Source of the DNA: Adiantum capillus-veneris
Lineage: Eukaryota; Streptophyta; Polypodiopsida; Polypodiales; Pteridaceae
DNA length: 64,000 nucleotides
Assembly (NCBI GenBank): GCA_014529385.2
Contig: CM043944.1
Location: 60,835,268 to 60,899,267, forward strand
Direction of reading: 5' to 3'
The translations under genes were made by a program, and so were the position numbers. The notes beneath the pieces are model-generated. The model made no database searches. It saw nothing but the letters and a program-made list of their open reading frames with translations, and was not told the DNA's origin. How positions within the stretch are numbered: position 1 is the first letter of the stretch; the number at the start of each line of letters is the position of its first letter. Positions 11,263-21,345 of the stretch are shown in pieces.

Positions 11263-12531
11263 CTACCTTGACCAAAGTTTCTGTAGTACCCTTGCCCAAT
11301 GACTTCGTGACTGGTAACTCCTAGGAATATCTTCAACTTCTTCATCATCATTTGAGAAATACACTTGCTTCACTCTCCCACTAGATTGGTAGCATCCTAC
11401 CACAGCTCCATCATTCTCCTTATTTTGCAGTTGCATCCCTTGTGTCTTTGAGGTTTCCCCTTCAACCTGTGGACGAGAAACTTCAGCAATGCTTTGCCTC
11501 TTCCTCTTGATGATGTCAATGATCTCCTCATGGAATTCACGCTTTGCAATGCCAAGAACTTCTCCCAGAGTAAACTCAATCTTGCTATTCAAGATCCTTT
11601 CCTCCAAGACTTTCTTTAAATCTGTAGCAACCTCAATATCAGATTGTAGTTTATAAGTTGGGCCTTTTGTCTTACCTTTCGTTGGCTCTTTCTTCTTTCC
11701 TGTTGTAGACTCCTCCATGAGTACTTCAGGTGGAGATGCTCCTTTTGTTGAGGGTGTTTGAGAAGGAATTGAGTCACTTCTTCCCCCAGTTCTAGAAGCT
11801 CTTTTTGATGGTCCTTCATCAGCATTCTCACGTCTGCGCTTCTCTTCTACAATTGCCTCATTTTGTTGGCATTTTGTAATGTAGGCATGCACTGACAATG
11901 AGTCCACTGGATCATTCCATCCTGTTTCTAGACGTATGCAATCACCTGCTTCATGTACAATCTCATTTGTAAGCTTTCCGTTTTTAGCTAATTGCATGAC
12001 ATTTGGCCAAATTTGACCATGATGGTCACTCACCTCTTCATCACAAAAATGCTCAATTTTTACTCCATAAGTAGCTGCCTCAACTGAAGAGGTGGCATGC
12101 TTGGTTGCCATATCTTCAACTAAGGTTTGCATTCCCCCCTTCCCAAAGTTAGTTCTCAAGGGTAGACCTGTCTCTCTTAAGTGGATTCTACCATCCTTAA
12201 AAAAGACAACATCTTTTGACAAAGCATCACTAAAATCATCACAATCCCTTCTTACATGGTCTGTACAATCACACCAAATACATCTATTAACAAACCCTTC
12301 TTTGGGCTGTTGTCTTTGCCTAGGAAGTGGCCCTGATGGTTGGCCTTTTTCTTCAAGCTTTGCAAGCTTCACCTTCAAGTCACGCATTCCCTTCACAAGC
12401 TCATCTAGCATGGACTCATCAAACTTAGGAGCGATAAAAGTAGGCTTTACCATTTTGTCAGGAGTTGAGGTGGAAGGACTTGTAGTGTTAAGTACCATCT
12501 TGTCCCTTCTTCTTTGTCGTTTGGCAAGCAC
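11263..12531 (-). pseudogene. gag: Element D: gag C-terminal part with zinc knuckle
   Basis: 422 codons. Starts after the in-frame TGA near 12556 with a basic K-R-Q-R-R-R-D-K segment. The knuckle C-I-W-C-D-C-T-D-H-V-R-R-D-C fits CX2CX4HX4C (about residue 84). Later parts are Lys/Glu-rich. The frame here is the direct continuation of gag after one stop. Identity as gag rests on the knuckle and position. Confidence 0.8.
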
Positions 12532-12555
12532 TGAGGCAGCACCTTCAACCTCATT

Positions 12556-13164
12556 TCAGTCGGTCTTTAGTCCTTGCTCAGCATCTTTATCTTCAAGAAG
12601 AAGCTCCAAATTTTCTTGAAACTCTTTACCTGCAGCTTGTAAGAAAAGATATGTCTTCTCTACATCTAGTGTGGCCCTTTCTGTCCTTGTGAGTTGTGCA
12701 TAGCGCAGCTCCAATTCCCTAAGTAGTTCTGTTATTGATAGTCCTTGCTTTGGCTTGACTACCCATTCTAAGAATGTCCTTTTGGTCACTCTCTCAGAGT
12801 CCTCCATGAAATATTCCTCCTTTAAAGCTACTTTGAGTTCTTCCCAATTTCTCCCATGCCCATCTTTAATTGCCCTAACATGCTCCCTAATTTCTGGAGC
12901 AACAACTAGCTCAAAGCTTTGAATCATCTCACCTTCTGACACGCGATGCAGCTCCATCTCCTTCACATACTCGCGTAAGTACTTGGTTACATCTTTGCCA
13001 TTGAACTGATCCATTCTGTTGACGACCGCTTGTATGGCCTTCGTTGCTGAAATCTCCCTTCTTTCAGTAGCATGTTTTTGTTGCATGAACATTGCAAATG
13101 CTTGAAACATTTGCATTGTTGCTGGGTCAAAATGCATACCCTGTTGCTCAACATGATCACCCAT
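12556..13164 (-). pseudogene. gag: Element D: gag N-terminal (capsid-like) part
   Basis: I choose the ATG at 13164 (M-G-D-H-V); the frame is open upstream only from a TTG at 13176. Capsid-like helices with M-Q-M-F-Q-A-F-A-M-F and Y-L-R-E-Y-V-K-E-M-E-L. It ends at a TGA replacing the Trp codon seen in F. The same TGA is in D'. It lies just inside the primer site. Confidence 0.85.
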
Positions 13165-13192
13165 GGTTACCCACAAACTCTCACCCTAGCAG

Positions 13193-13211
13193 ATTCGCGT
13201 CGGGTTCACCA
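13193..13211 (-). other. Primer binding site, element D
   Basis: TGGTGAACCCGACGCGAAT on the minus strand, six bases from the 5' LTR end at 13218. Same motif in D' and F. Confidence 0.75.
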
Positions 13212-13418
13212 AAAATATGTCGATAAATTTGCGATCTTGCCAGGAAAGCACCGGGCTTATGGCTGTGCGAGTTTGTGAGAGAACTCAACAAAAACTATAT
13301 GAAGGAGTTAAACCATAGATGCCATGAAGACTAGGGTTTGGAAAGAAGTGCAATCAAAGAAGACTCGCTCTTTCTCTCTTGCACTCACACACACAAAGAA
13401 AGAACACAAAAGAGAATG

Positions 13419-13631
13419 TCAAAACAATACGAAGATGAAAACATCAAGGCTATGGTCATATCGTATCATGGGTAATATGAAAGGGTTAATGGATGAGTTA
13501 ATGGCATTCAATCTTGACTGACCAAATAGGCTACGAATTGTTCTTTGGAATTGTAGTTTTGTGCTTACCATAATATATATATTTTGTCTAGTGATTGGGA
13601 TTAATTGTGTGTACAAATCCTCTTGGTTCAT
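13419..13631 (-). CDS. Leader small ORF 'b', element D
   Basis: 70 codons, ATG at 13631. Against the B version (27953-28162) I count about 41 of 69 identical residues, centred on S-I-N-P-F-I-L-P, R-Y-D and F-I-F-V-L. Charged N-terminal half, hydrophobic C-terminus, no cysteine pair, no clear signal peptide. Its ATG overlaps the stop of ORF 'a' in the four bases ATGA, which suggests reinitiation after termination. About 800 nt downstream of the TATA box. I do not recognise the family; the conservation argues it is translated. Confidence 0.65.
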   Translation of the reverse strand: MNQEDLYTQLIPITRQNIYIMVSTKLQFQRTIRSLFGQSRLNAINSSINPFILPMIRYDHSLDVFIFVLF

Positions 13632-13846
13632 AGCAAGATAACTACGCTTACATCAAAAGAAAAATTATAGTCTATGAGAGGTAGTATGATGGGATCCGGT
13701 GATAGAAGTATTTCATTGAGCCTTTCACGGCCGAAGAGAAACACTATACATTGTTGAAAGTGTATTTTACGGCTAATCCATACGTTAATTCTAATAGATC
13801 GTACAGAGTGAAAGCGATAGAAATGATCATCATGTGGGTTATTCAT
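13628..13846 (-). CDS. Leader small ORF 'a', element D
   Basis: 72 codons, ATG at 13846. In the block from I-R-I-N-V to the C-terminus about 38 of 55 residues match the B version (28172-28381). It shares with ORF 'b' the order K-[IL]-x-F-Q, F-G or L-G-x-x-R-L, P-x-x-[IF]-L-P-x-I and a hydrophobic tail, so the two look like an old tandem duplication. Same frame order (a then b) as in B, reversed in C. Confidence 0.65.
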   Translation of the reverse strand: MNNPHDDHFYRFHSVRSIRINVWISRKIHFQQCIVFLFGRERLNEILLSPDPIILPLIDYNFSFDVSVVILL

Positions 13847-14055
13847 CTAGGATAGTATGTGAGAAATGTAGATATGAGAGAAGTGAAGAGATGAGAAGTT
13901 TCCCTCCCAAGCCCTATTCTTGCCCGTAGGCAATAAGGATACTGCGGGGAGAGATGTACTTGTAGCGAAGAGAACGTCCTAGAGAGGATGAATTACTAAG
14001 AATGAGAGAGATAGGTTTGGTTAAGGAGATGAGATTAGATATATATATATATATG

Positions 14056-14064
<9 letters not shown>

Positions 14065-14117
<53 letters not shown>
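14065..14117. repeat. (GT)n microsatellite in the D LTR
   Basis: About 26 GT units following an (AT)n run. The other D LTR has only the short (AT)n (6019-6030), so this expanded after the LTRs were duplicated. Confidence 0.95.
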
Positions 14118-14455
14118 GGATTAGAGATGAAAATGAAAACAACAAGAAATCAAGAAAACATCAATGTAGAACACATCTTACTTGACAAACCCTTCGACAC
14201 CATTATTGATGGAGAGAGAAGAAGAGTGGAGAATTCAGCTTTGATTGATACACCAAGTGTAATACCTTCTTTGATTAGAGTTGATCTTCCAAGTTTAGCT
14301 TGTTGCAAGAATGGCTAGTCTTCTTCTAGGAAAAAGTGTAGGCTTGGGCTTATGTTAATGGCTAAGTACAATTAGGCGTTACTACTCACTCCCTCATGAA
14401 TTCCTCTCACCAATGGCTTGAATTCTTGAGTTCCTTCCAAGGAAGAAGAGTTCCC

Positions 14456-14464
14456 CTTTTATAG
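14456..14464 (-). promoter_or_regulatory. LTR TATA box, element D
   Basis: CTATAAAAG on the minus strand, at the matching place in the other LTR (6372-6380). B, C, F and the solo LTR have similar boxes at their own conserved positions. Confidence 0.6.
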
Positions 14465-15392
14465 GTGAAGGGAACCCCCAAGGGTTTACACAAGAAGAGA
14501 GGAACCAGTGTGAACAGGAATTGGAAAAGTTGAAAATGAGCTGCCCCTGCATGATGTGGGCAGACTGGGGTCTAGTATTTTGATCATATCTCCATAACCG
14601 TGGCTCCAAATAAAAAAGTAAAAATATGGGCAAAAATTGCAGCTCATTAGCTACGATTTTTATTTTAAATTTGTTTTCCAATTCGGATCGGTGCCTTGTG
14701 TAAAAAATTCATCAAAATAGGGTCCATTTATGGCAGCAAAAGTCTTCATGTGGTCTCCTTAGCCTAGACTTTCATTTAATTCCAAAGGACACCTCATGCC
14801 ATATGAAAGCATGACATTGCTCATTGACAAAGTTTTGTAATCATGCTTGCAATAATGCATTAAAATAAGTGTATCTTTGAAATCATGCCACCTAGTGTTC
14901 CACTAGGATTTGATTCTCTCCTAGTAGCTATGTAAAAAGAAATATAAGAAAAGTATAAAAAATACATAGAATATATATATATTGGAGTTTACCCTAGATA
15001 TAGGATCTTGCTAGGGTGTGAGATGATAATGAAATAGTAGAAATAAAGAATCAATGCTTTTTGCCCCAAGTCAAAGAGGCGGAGCTATTGATGCTTTTCC
15101 CATAGTATTTTCTGATGGTAAAGTAAGGATATGTTACCCTTGAGAAAAATAATAGGATGAGATAGAAGGCTTATTATTATACTTGAATATGCATATGTAC
15201 ACTATAGGAAATATAATTATGTATCTAAAAAAATACAAGATAGATCTTGTAGCATGCGTTCCCACTATGTACGTGTCACAGCACGACAACGGGCTTGCCT
15301 ACGGCTTAACCACTATTGATCTATTAGAAGCTTGACAGGATCCGGTGCTGTTTTGGTGTTGAACGACCCTCTCTTCTACTCCTTGCAATTAA

Positions 15393-15405
15393 TGGTATTC
15401 GAGCC
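15393..15405 (+). other. Degenerate primer binding site, element A
   Basis: TGGTATTCGAGCC resembles the initiator-methionine tRNA site TGGTATCAGAGCC with a few changes. It lies about 120 bp before gag, the expected place. The bases between 15289 and here would be the end of A's 5' LTR. Confidence 0.5.
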
Positions 15406-15513
15406 ACGGGTACAGTAGCTTGAGTGCTTTTTCTAAAGGGGTAAAGAGGAGTAGCAACTAGGGCTTGAAGTGCCAAAGTACACCTAAAAAGTTTACACCT
15501 AAAAGTTGTTAGA

Positions 15514-16616
15514 GTGGCTGAAAATAGTAAAGAGAGTGAAATTAATTTTGATACCTTTTATTTTGCTAATGAGCGGGCTACTAATGATTCCCGTATGCTT
15601 ATTAACTACCTTGTTTCTAGGCTTCAACAAGCCATGGGCAATCCATCCCTCCAAAGTGAAGTGCAACGGCAGCTTCGTGCTCATGGGATTCTCCAAGATC
15701 CCCACCATGACGAGAGAGTACCTAGGAAGCCTCCTTGTGAGGCTCCCAAAAGAGGCCTCTCTCCGATTCGGGAAGAAGAAGAGGATCCATACGAAGAGCT
15801 CATAAATTTTCTTCTTCATGACGCATCTCCCTCTCAAAGGAGAACTCAAGAGCCTCCAACGAAGGAATGAGAAAGAAGTGAGTCTCCTGCCACCTTGGTG
15901 GAGATGGCTCCACAAAGACGGCGGGCTAAACGCTCTCCATCACCTCCAAAATGGAGAAGACCATCGCACACTTCTCCACACCATAATTCAAAGAGGGATG
16001 ACAAAAGCAAGAGAATAAAAAGGCAAGAAAGAGGACACCCTCTTCTCCATCTTCTTCATCCTCTTTCTCTTATGAAAGTGATGGTGCAGATAAAGAAGAT
16101 CAAGGCAAGAAAAAGGCGAGAAAGAGGTCGCCCTCTTCTCTATCTTCCTCAAATTCTTCATCTTCTGAAGAGAGTGATGGTGCAACTTTTGAACCATAAA
16201 AAAGATGAAGCCATAGGAAATCCTATGCCGCATGGAAGAGGTCGTCCAAGCTGAAGAAGTTCAAAGAGGGAGGAAAGAGCATCTCTTTCCTTACCTATGA
16301 TGGCACCTTTGGTGCTATGGACAAAGTCTTGGCCTTTATCCAACAATTCGATGCGACGTTTGGAGATGAGGGTTTTACAAAGTCCTCTAAGCTACATCAT
16401 GTAGCTATGCACTTTCAAAAGTCCGCCAGGCAATGGTGGTCTAGCCTACGGGCCAGTGGTGAAGCTCCACAAACATGGAAAGCTTTAAGAGCTTCCATTA
16501 TGAAGCAGTTTTTGGCTACCGATGCCAAAGACAAATTACTCACCGAATGGCGAAGCTTGAAGCTCTCTCCCTACGAATCCATTCACAAATATGTAGACAA
16601 GTTTTGGGACCTATAA
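15514..16616 (+). pseudogene. gag: Element A: gag, N-terminal and capsid part
   Basis: Begins at a GTG (15514), probably a lost ATG. An in-frame TGA at 15868-15870 is followed by an Arg/Ser/Pro-rich stretch, a frameshift near 16010, a Ser-rich low-complexity region and the capsid domain from about 16300 (Y-D-G-T-F-G-A-M-D-K; F-Q-K-S-A-R-Q-W-W). It stops at 16616 and resumes at 16641 in another frame. The capsid signature (A-x-x-W-W, L-x-x-F) is typical of plant Ty3/gypsy gag. Confidence 0.8.
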
Positions 16617-16640
16617 CTCAAAGCCACTATCTTCAAAACG

Positions 16641-17795
16641 TTGGATCTTGGAGAGCAAAAGCAGAAATTTTGTGCGGGCTTAACTGAAGAAATGGCGGAG
16701 TATGTCAACTCCCAAAGGCCACGCACCATATCAGCGGTTATACACCATACTATGGTGGCTTCTCATATCAATTTCCAAACAAGGGCTAAAACAAATTCTA
16801 AGCCCACAAAAAACAAGGGTTCCAATGAGCCTAAGGGGAAGGACAATGTCCAAAAGTCTCCTAAGGGCAATTCCAACAATGCTAAAGAGAAGGGATTTTA
16901 CAACGGCAAAAATAAACTCTCTCTTAAAGAGCTTGAATGTTATCGCAAGGATAACCGCTGTTTCAAGTGCGGCGAGCAAGGGCATGCGTACCCCGCTTGT
17001 CCCCAAAAGAACACCTGCCATGAGGCTCCTAGAGCTACCTTGGTCGAAATCCAAGAGGAGGAAACTCACCACAAAGGATTTCCTTTATGCCATGCTTGGG
17101 GAAAGGTAAGAGAACATGATGCTTTTATTCTCTTTGACCCTGGTTCTACTCACAATTTCATATCCACAGAGTTGGCCACCAAGCTAGGCATCCAAGCCTA
17201 TGAGATGGGAGATGTCCTACCCGCAGATGGTGCTTTCAAGGGGCAAGAAGCTTCAATCACTCCCTTAATCGGGAAATTGAGGCTCCATGTCCAAATCTAT
17301 GTGCACAAAGAAGACTTCTTTATCTCTCCTCTCAAGCACAAGGATGTAATCCTAGGGGCACCATGGTTGGATCGCATGGCTGCCAATGTTAAATTCCCTG
17401 AAAGGAGAATCTACTTTAGGTTCAGGGAAAAAGATATGTACATAGATGCTAAGAAAATGGGTAACACCATACCCATTGTACATACGCAAGCTTTCAATAA
17501 GTCAATAAAGACATCTATTTCCGTATACATGATTTTTGTAAAAGATTCTCAAAATGAACCTAATGCTTTACCAAAAGAAAATATAAACAATCACAAGGAA
17601 TTAGAGTTATCCAATTTTCTCAAGGGCTTTCAAGAGATGTCTTTATTGACGACATCCCTTGTGAGCTACCTCCTAAACGAGGCAATGATGACCATGCAAT
17701 TGAACTTCTTCCAGGAAGTTCACCACCTAATAAACCTCCTTATAGAGTTTCTCAAGCTCAATAAGAGGAGATTATGCGGCAAGTGCATGAGTTAG
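16641..17795 (+). pseudogene. Element A: gag end, zinc knuckle and protease
   Basis: 384 codons. Knuckle C-F-K-C-G-E-Q-G-H-A-Y-P-A-C (CX2CX4HX4C) near residue 110. The protease core I-L-F-D-P-G-S-T-H-N-F-I-S is near residue 163; the usual D-[ST]-G is D-P-G here. The later G-A-P-W-L is the second protease signature. The frame leaves the true pol frame shortly before the RT, where an in-frame TAA also lies (17762-17764). Confidence 0.85.
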
Positions 17796-17966
17796 TTGAG
17801 AGGGGAATGGTTAGGCCTATCTCATCTCCATTTTGCTCTCCTGTGCTATTAGTGCAAAAGAAAGACGACACATATCGTATGTATGTCGACTATAGAGCAC
17901 TAAATAGGATCACTATCAAGAATAGGTTTCCCGTTGCATGGGTAGAAGACCTATTTGATAAACTAC
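17774..17966 (+). pseudogene. pol: Element A: reverse transcriptase, first part
   Basis: Opens M-R-Q-V-H-E-L-V-E-R-G-M-V-R-P, then S-P-V-L-L-V-Q-K-K-D and Y-R-A-L-N, the conserved RT fingers. Cut at 17966 by the solo LTR; the next RT codons (Q-G-S-T-Y-F) resume at 20684 after removal of the LTR and one CTAC. Confidence 0.9.
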
Positions 17967-18228
17967 TGAGGCGGTCCAGGGTGGGCAACAAGAAGAGCAA
18001 CCTCTAGACACCCTTCAAGGCTCCCGTGCTGCTCAATGGGGCTGGGGCACAACACAACACAAACCAAAACAACAAACCCACAGCCAAATCCCAAGTACAC
18101 AAGGGGCACCACCTAGTTTAAGAGCGAACTAAGACGCAAAAGAGGAGAATCGTTAGAGCAACCCACAAACAAGCAAGGAATTTACACTAACCCTAACACC
18201 AATGGAACACTCTCACACACTAAAACAC

Positions 18229-18297
<69 letters not shown>

Positions 18298-20679
18298 TGC
18301 TCGGGCTGCTTTGAAGTGTATCGTTAATAATCAAGCAACATAAATATATATATGTAAGAAAGAGAGAGAAGGGGGAAGGGGGTGCTTGTTGCACTAATGC
18401 CTTCTTACGAATCTGTCATGACCAATCAAAGTGAGATTAGTATTTGTTCAACATAGCCTGAGTAAATTACACCACAACACATCACAAGAAAAAAGCCACC
18501 CCAATCACTGTCTTAAGGCCAGGGGAGTCCTCTCCACCCTGTCGCCCTCTTACAGCATGTGGGATTTATGACTAAATTGATAACAATACCCGGAGACAAG
18601 CTATCAAGAACTTAAATAAAACACCAAGACACTTACACATCATTATTGTCCATGACTTCACGTTGGAAGGGAGACAAGGTATCCATGCTTAGTCCAAATT
18701 CACCCTCCTTGATTCAGCAAATGTTGGGCTTACTCTAGTAGGAGAAATGATAGATTTCCTACTCTCAATTTAATGATCACTCTCTCTTACAATGGCATAG
18801 AGTTGCCTTGCTAATCACCCCTAATACAACACATACATATGCCTAATGCCAATGAGATTCCACTCAAGAGCTCCTTCTCAAGAGGTTGAGCTTGGCTTCT
18901 CAAGCTATAGCATAGTGCTCTTTCTTCTCCTCCTTTTTGTGCTAGCTACACCCTCCTTTTATAGCAATTTTGAAGGCTAGGGTTACTCCTCTAACCATGG
19001 TTGGGTTAGATTTTCAGCAATTTATCTAATTTCTTTTGCTTGGGATTATCAAGAAGTTGGTGGGGAAAGAGAGAGGAGAGAAATGGAGGTGATAGGACTT
19101 TTCATAGTGGGTTAGTGTTAGTAGAGTTAGTATTAATTTACAAATGGAATTGGATATTTACAATGGGAATATCCATGTAGGATACAAATAAGGAAGAAAA
19201 ACTCTTAAGAGGTAAGAAAAGGTGGATTTCTTACAAGGTTGATGCTCCAAGTGTCTTGAGTAAGGCCAATTTTGACGCTTGTTGACGGTCCACTAGCTTT
19301 GATGGTACAATTTTTCTCCACTCTTGACCTTCCTTGAGAGACAAGGTAATTGAAGCTGAGTAATCAACCACCATGATGCTGTCTTTTAAGAGGAGAGGCT
19401 GAATTTTGTGGTTTTTTTGATAGATATGGGTAATTTGGAGGAGGAAAAATGAGACTAGGTGGTCAATTTTGGAATGGAATTGTGTGTGGGAGGTATGAGT
19501 TCAGCATGGTTTCTCTTATTCTTCAAGGTTGAGGAGAAGGTGAGTAGGGTGCAGAGAGGAGTGGTGAGAGAGGTGGGGATGATGAGTGGAGAAGTGTGTG
19601 TGAAAGAGGAAAATGATAAAGTGGAAGAGAGAGTGTGGCTGCATAGCATGGGAAAACTGGGGTCCACTAATAAAATCATAGCTCACAGCTCGTAGCTCAA
19701 AAAAATATTTAAAAATTTGAGGCAAAAGTTCAGCCCACGAGCTACAACTTTTGTTTGTATCACCTTTTCAAATTCGGAGAGCAAGTGAACTTTAAAAATT
19801 CAGAAAAACCGACCGTTTTTTTCCACTGCACAAGGTCCTTGTGGGGTCCTTCTTTGGATGATTCTTTTGAATACCTCCAAGAGTGAGCCCTCCATAGTGC
19901 ATGTATGCGTGCCACCTACCCTTGACCTTATTTGGTAGGTCTATAATTGAAGATATTGTTGAGATCATGATATAAGTGAATAGTACAACTAAGAAAATCA
20001 AATATTGAGGGGTCTAAAAAATATGTACATGTCAAATATAAATAATATAAGTGGAAAAAATATAAAGGGATCAAAAGAAATCTCTCTCATTATGAGGCTA
20101 TCATAAAAAGATAAATATTTTTGGTATTCTAATTTTTTAGAAAAAAAAACAAAATAGATGTAGGAAGGGAAAAATCACAATGGTGAAAAAATATACACAT
20201 AAATAAAACTAGTTTTTTTGGATTTTTGTTGGGGTGGAGTTACACCAAATATAAGAGAAGCTTACATGAAAATATTTCTATATGGAATAAAGAGTATGAA
20301 AAATGGTAAGAAAAATTGTGGTAATGGTGAGGCAATGTACAGAGCATAAATAACACACACCTAGGTAGAAATATTTAAATAAATACCAAAATAATTATGA
20401 AAAAATCTTTTATGTAGGCCCTATATACAAAGAAATATTTACATACGCATGGGCCATAATATACTTATATTTTTTATTTTTATTATTTTTTTGGCTCAAC
20501 TAGCCCAATGACTAGCTAATTGAGGGTTTTTTATTTCAGTAAGGAGGTATGGGAAAAGTCCCCTAACTCACACGCACCTATATACAGTGAAAGGGTGAGG
20601 GTAACCACAGTGTTTGAGTGATTTGATAGGGTGAGATAACTCACTATGGCAATTACAGAGAGCCGAAAAACGGCTATCA
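17967..20679 (-). mobile_element. Solo LTR of the element C family
   Basis: About 2.71 kb, TGAGGCGGTC to GGCTATCA, matching the LTRs of C but more diverged. Flanked by direct CTAC (17963-17966 and 20680-20683). No internal region remains, the usual result of LTR-LTR recombination. Contains (GA)n at 18231-18293, a TATA-like CTATAAAAGG (minus) at 18955-18964 and no coding capacity. It interrupts A's RT. Confidence 0.92.
18231..18293. repeat. (GA)n microsatellite in the solo LTR
   Basis: About 31 GA units, i.e. (CT)n on the element's sense strand. The C LTRs have the same tract at the same place with different lengths (31767-31834, 41365-41402). Confidence 0.95.
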
Positions 20680-20683
20680 CTAC

Positions 20684-21164
20684 AAGGGTCAACCTACTTC
20701 AATAGAATTGACCTAAAAAGTGGCTATCATCAAATAAGGATAGTTGATCAAGACATTGTAAAGACCACATTTTGCACTATGTTTGGTCTTTACGAATATA
20801 TTGTCATGCCGTTTGGCTTGACCAATGCAGCAGCCACATTCAACCGCTTGATAGAGAAGCTATTCAGGCCTCATCGAACCTTTACTGGAGTGTTCTTTGA
20901 TGATATCATCATCTACTCTATTCATTAGACGAACACATGCGACACCTCCAAGTAATATTTCAAGATCTACGAGAGAATAAACTTTATGTTAATCGATAGA
21001 AAAGTGATTTTTTCTTGAGAGAGATTCGGTATTTAGGTCACATTATCTCTCAATATGGTATCCAAATGGATCCATCAAAGTTAGAGGTGATAAAAGGATG
21101 GCCTAAACCAAGGAATCTTCATGAACTAAGAAGCTTTATAGGTATGTGTGCGTACTATAGACGC
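20684..21164 (+). pseudogene. pol: Element A: reverse transcriptase, middle part
   Basis: Carries [19 protein letters not shown] and catalytic F-F-D-D-I-I-I-Y. A frameshift follows Y-S near 20920, with stops after it; the other frame continues D-E-H-M-R-H-L-Q and Y-L-G-H-I-I. Ends at C-A-Y-Y-R-R where B is inserted. Confidence 0.9.
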
Positions 21165-21278
21165 TGACGAAGGAAATTTGGAATGGCGGCCTCTACACCA
21201 AAACAAACTCCATTGCGCCACAAGGGAAATGAGATAAGGGCACCACCTAGTCTTGGAAGCGTGGGCTAGGACCGCTAC

Positions 21279-21345
<67 letters not shown>

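Larger units (their letters stand above)
5199..15288 (-). mobile_element. Element D: divergent Ty3/gypsy retrotransposon, joined in tandem to D'
   Basis: About 10.1 kb: 5' LTR, primer site, gag, protease, RT-RNase H-integrase, polypurine tract, LTR. The left LTR continues into another primer site and gag (D'), so this is an LTR-internal-LTR-internal array, the usual product of unequal recombination between related copies. D and D' gag are almost identical. Only the right edge (15288, next bases ACGG) is a true insertion border here. Domain order RT-RNase H-integrase defines Ty3/gypsy; the exact clade is unclear. Confidence 0.85.
13218..15288 (-). repeat. Element D 5' LTR (about 2.07 kb)
   Basis: Plus strand TGTCGATAAA to GCACGACA. 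Matches 5199-7204; most of the length difference is a (GT)n tract at 14065-14117. TATA-like CTATAAAAG on the minus strand at 14456-14464. Small ORFs a and b lie between the TATA box and the inner LTR end, so they fall in the transcribed leader. The base after 15288 starts element A sequence. Confidence 0.9.

Noticed and set aside
14394-14681. 95-codon ORF in the D LTR (and 6310-6597)
   Set aside because: It spans the TATA box and the U3 block that is also shared at DNA level by B and C in a different frame context, so it is more likely promoter sequence.
4252-15293. CCCGT at 4254-4258 and ACGGG at 15289-15293 as a target duplication of D
   Set aside because: They are inverted, not direct, and the left one belongs to E's LTR.
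15289-15395. Remaining end of A's 5' LTR as a match to 45041-46615
   Set aside because: I compared the two by eye and found no convincing match beyond a few bases, so A's LTR pair is not proven.
19455-19725. Short ORFs repeated in each C-family LTR (also 32996-33220 and 42564-42788)
   Set aside because: Present because the LTR is repeated; Ser/Thr/Leu-rich antisense or U3 frames, and the solo LTR and C LTRs differ with no sign of protein constraint.
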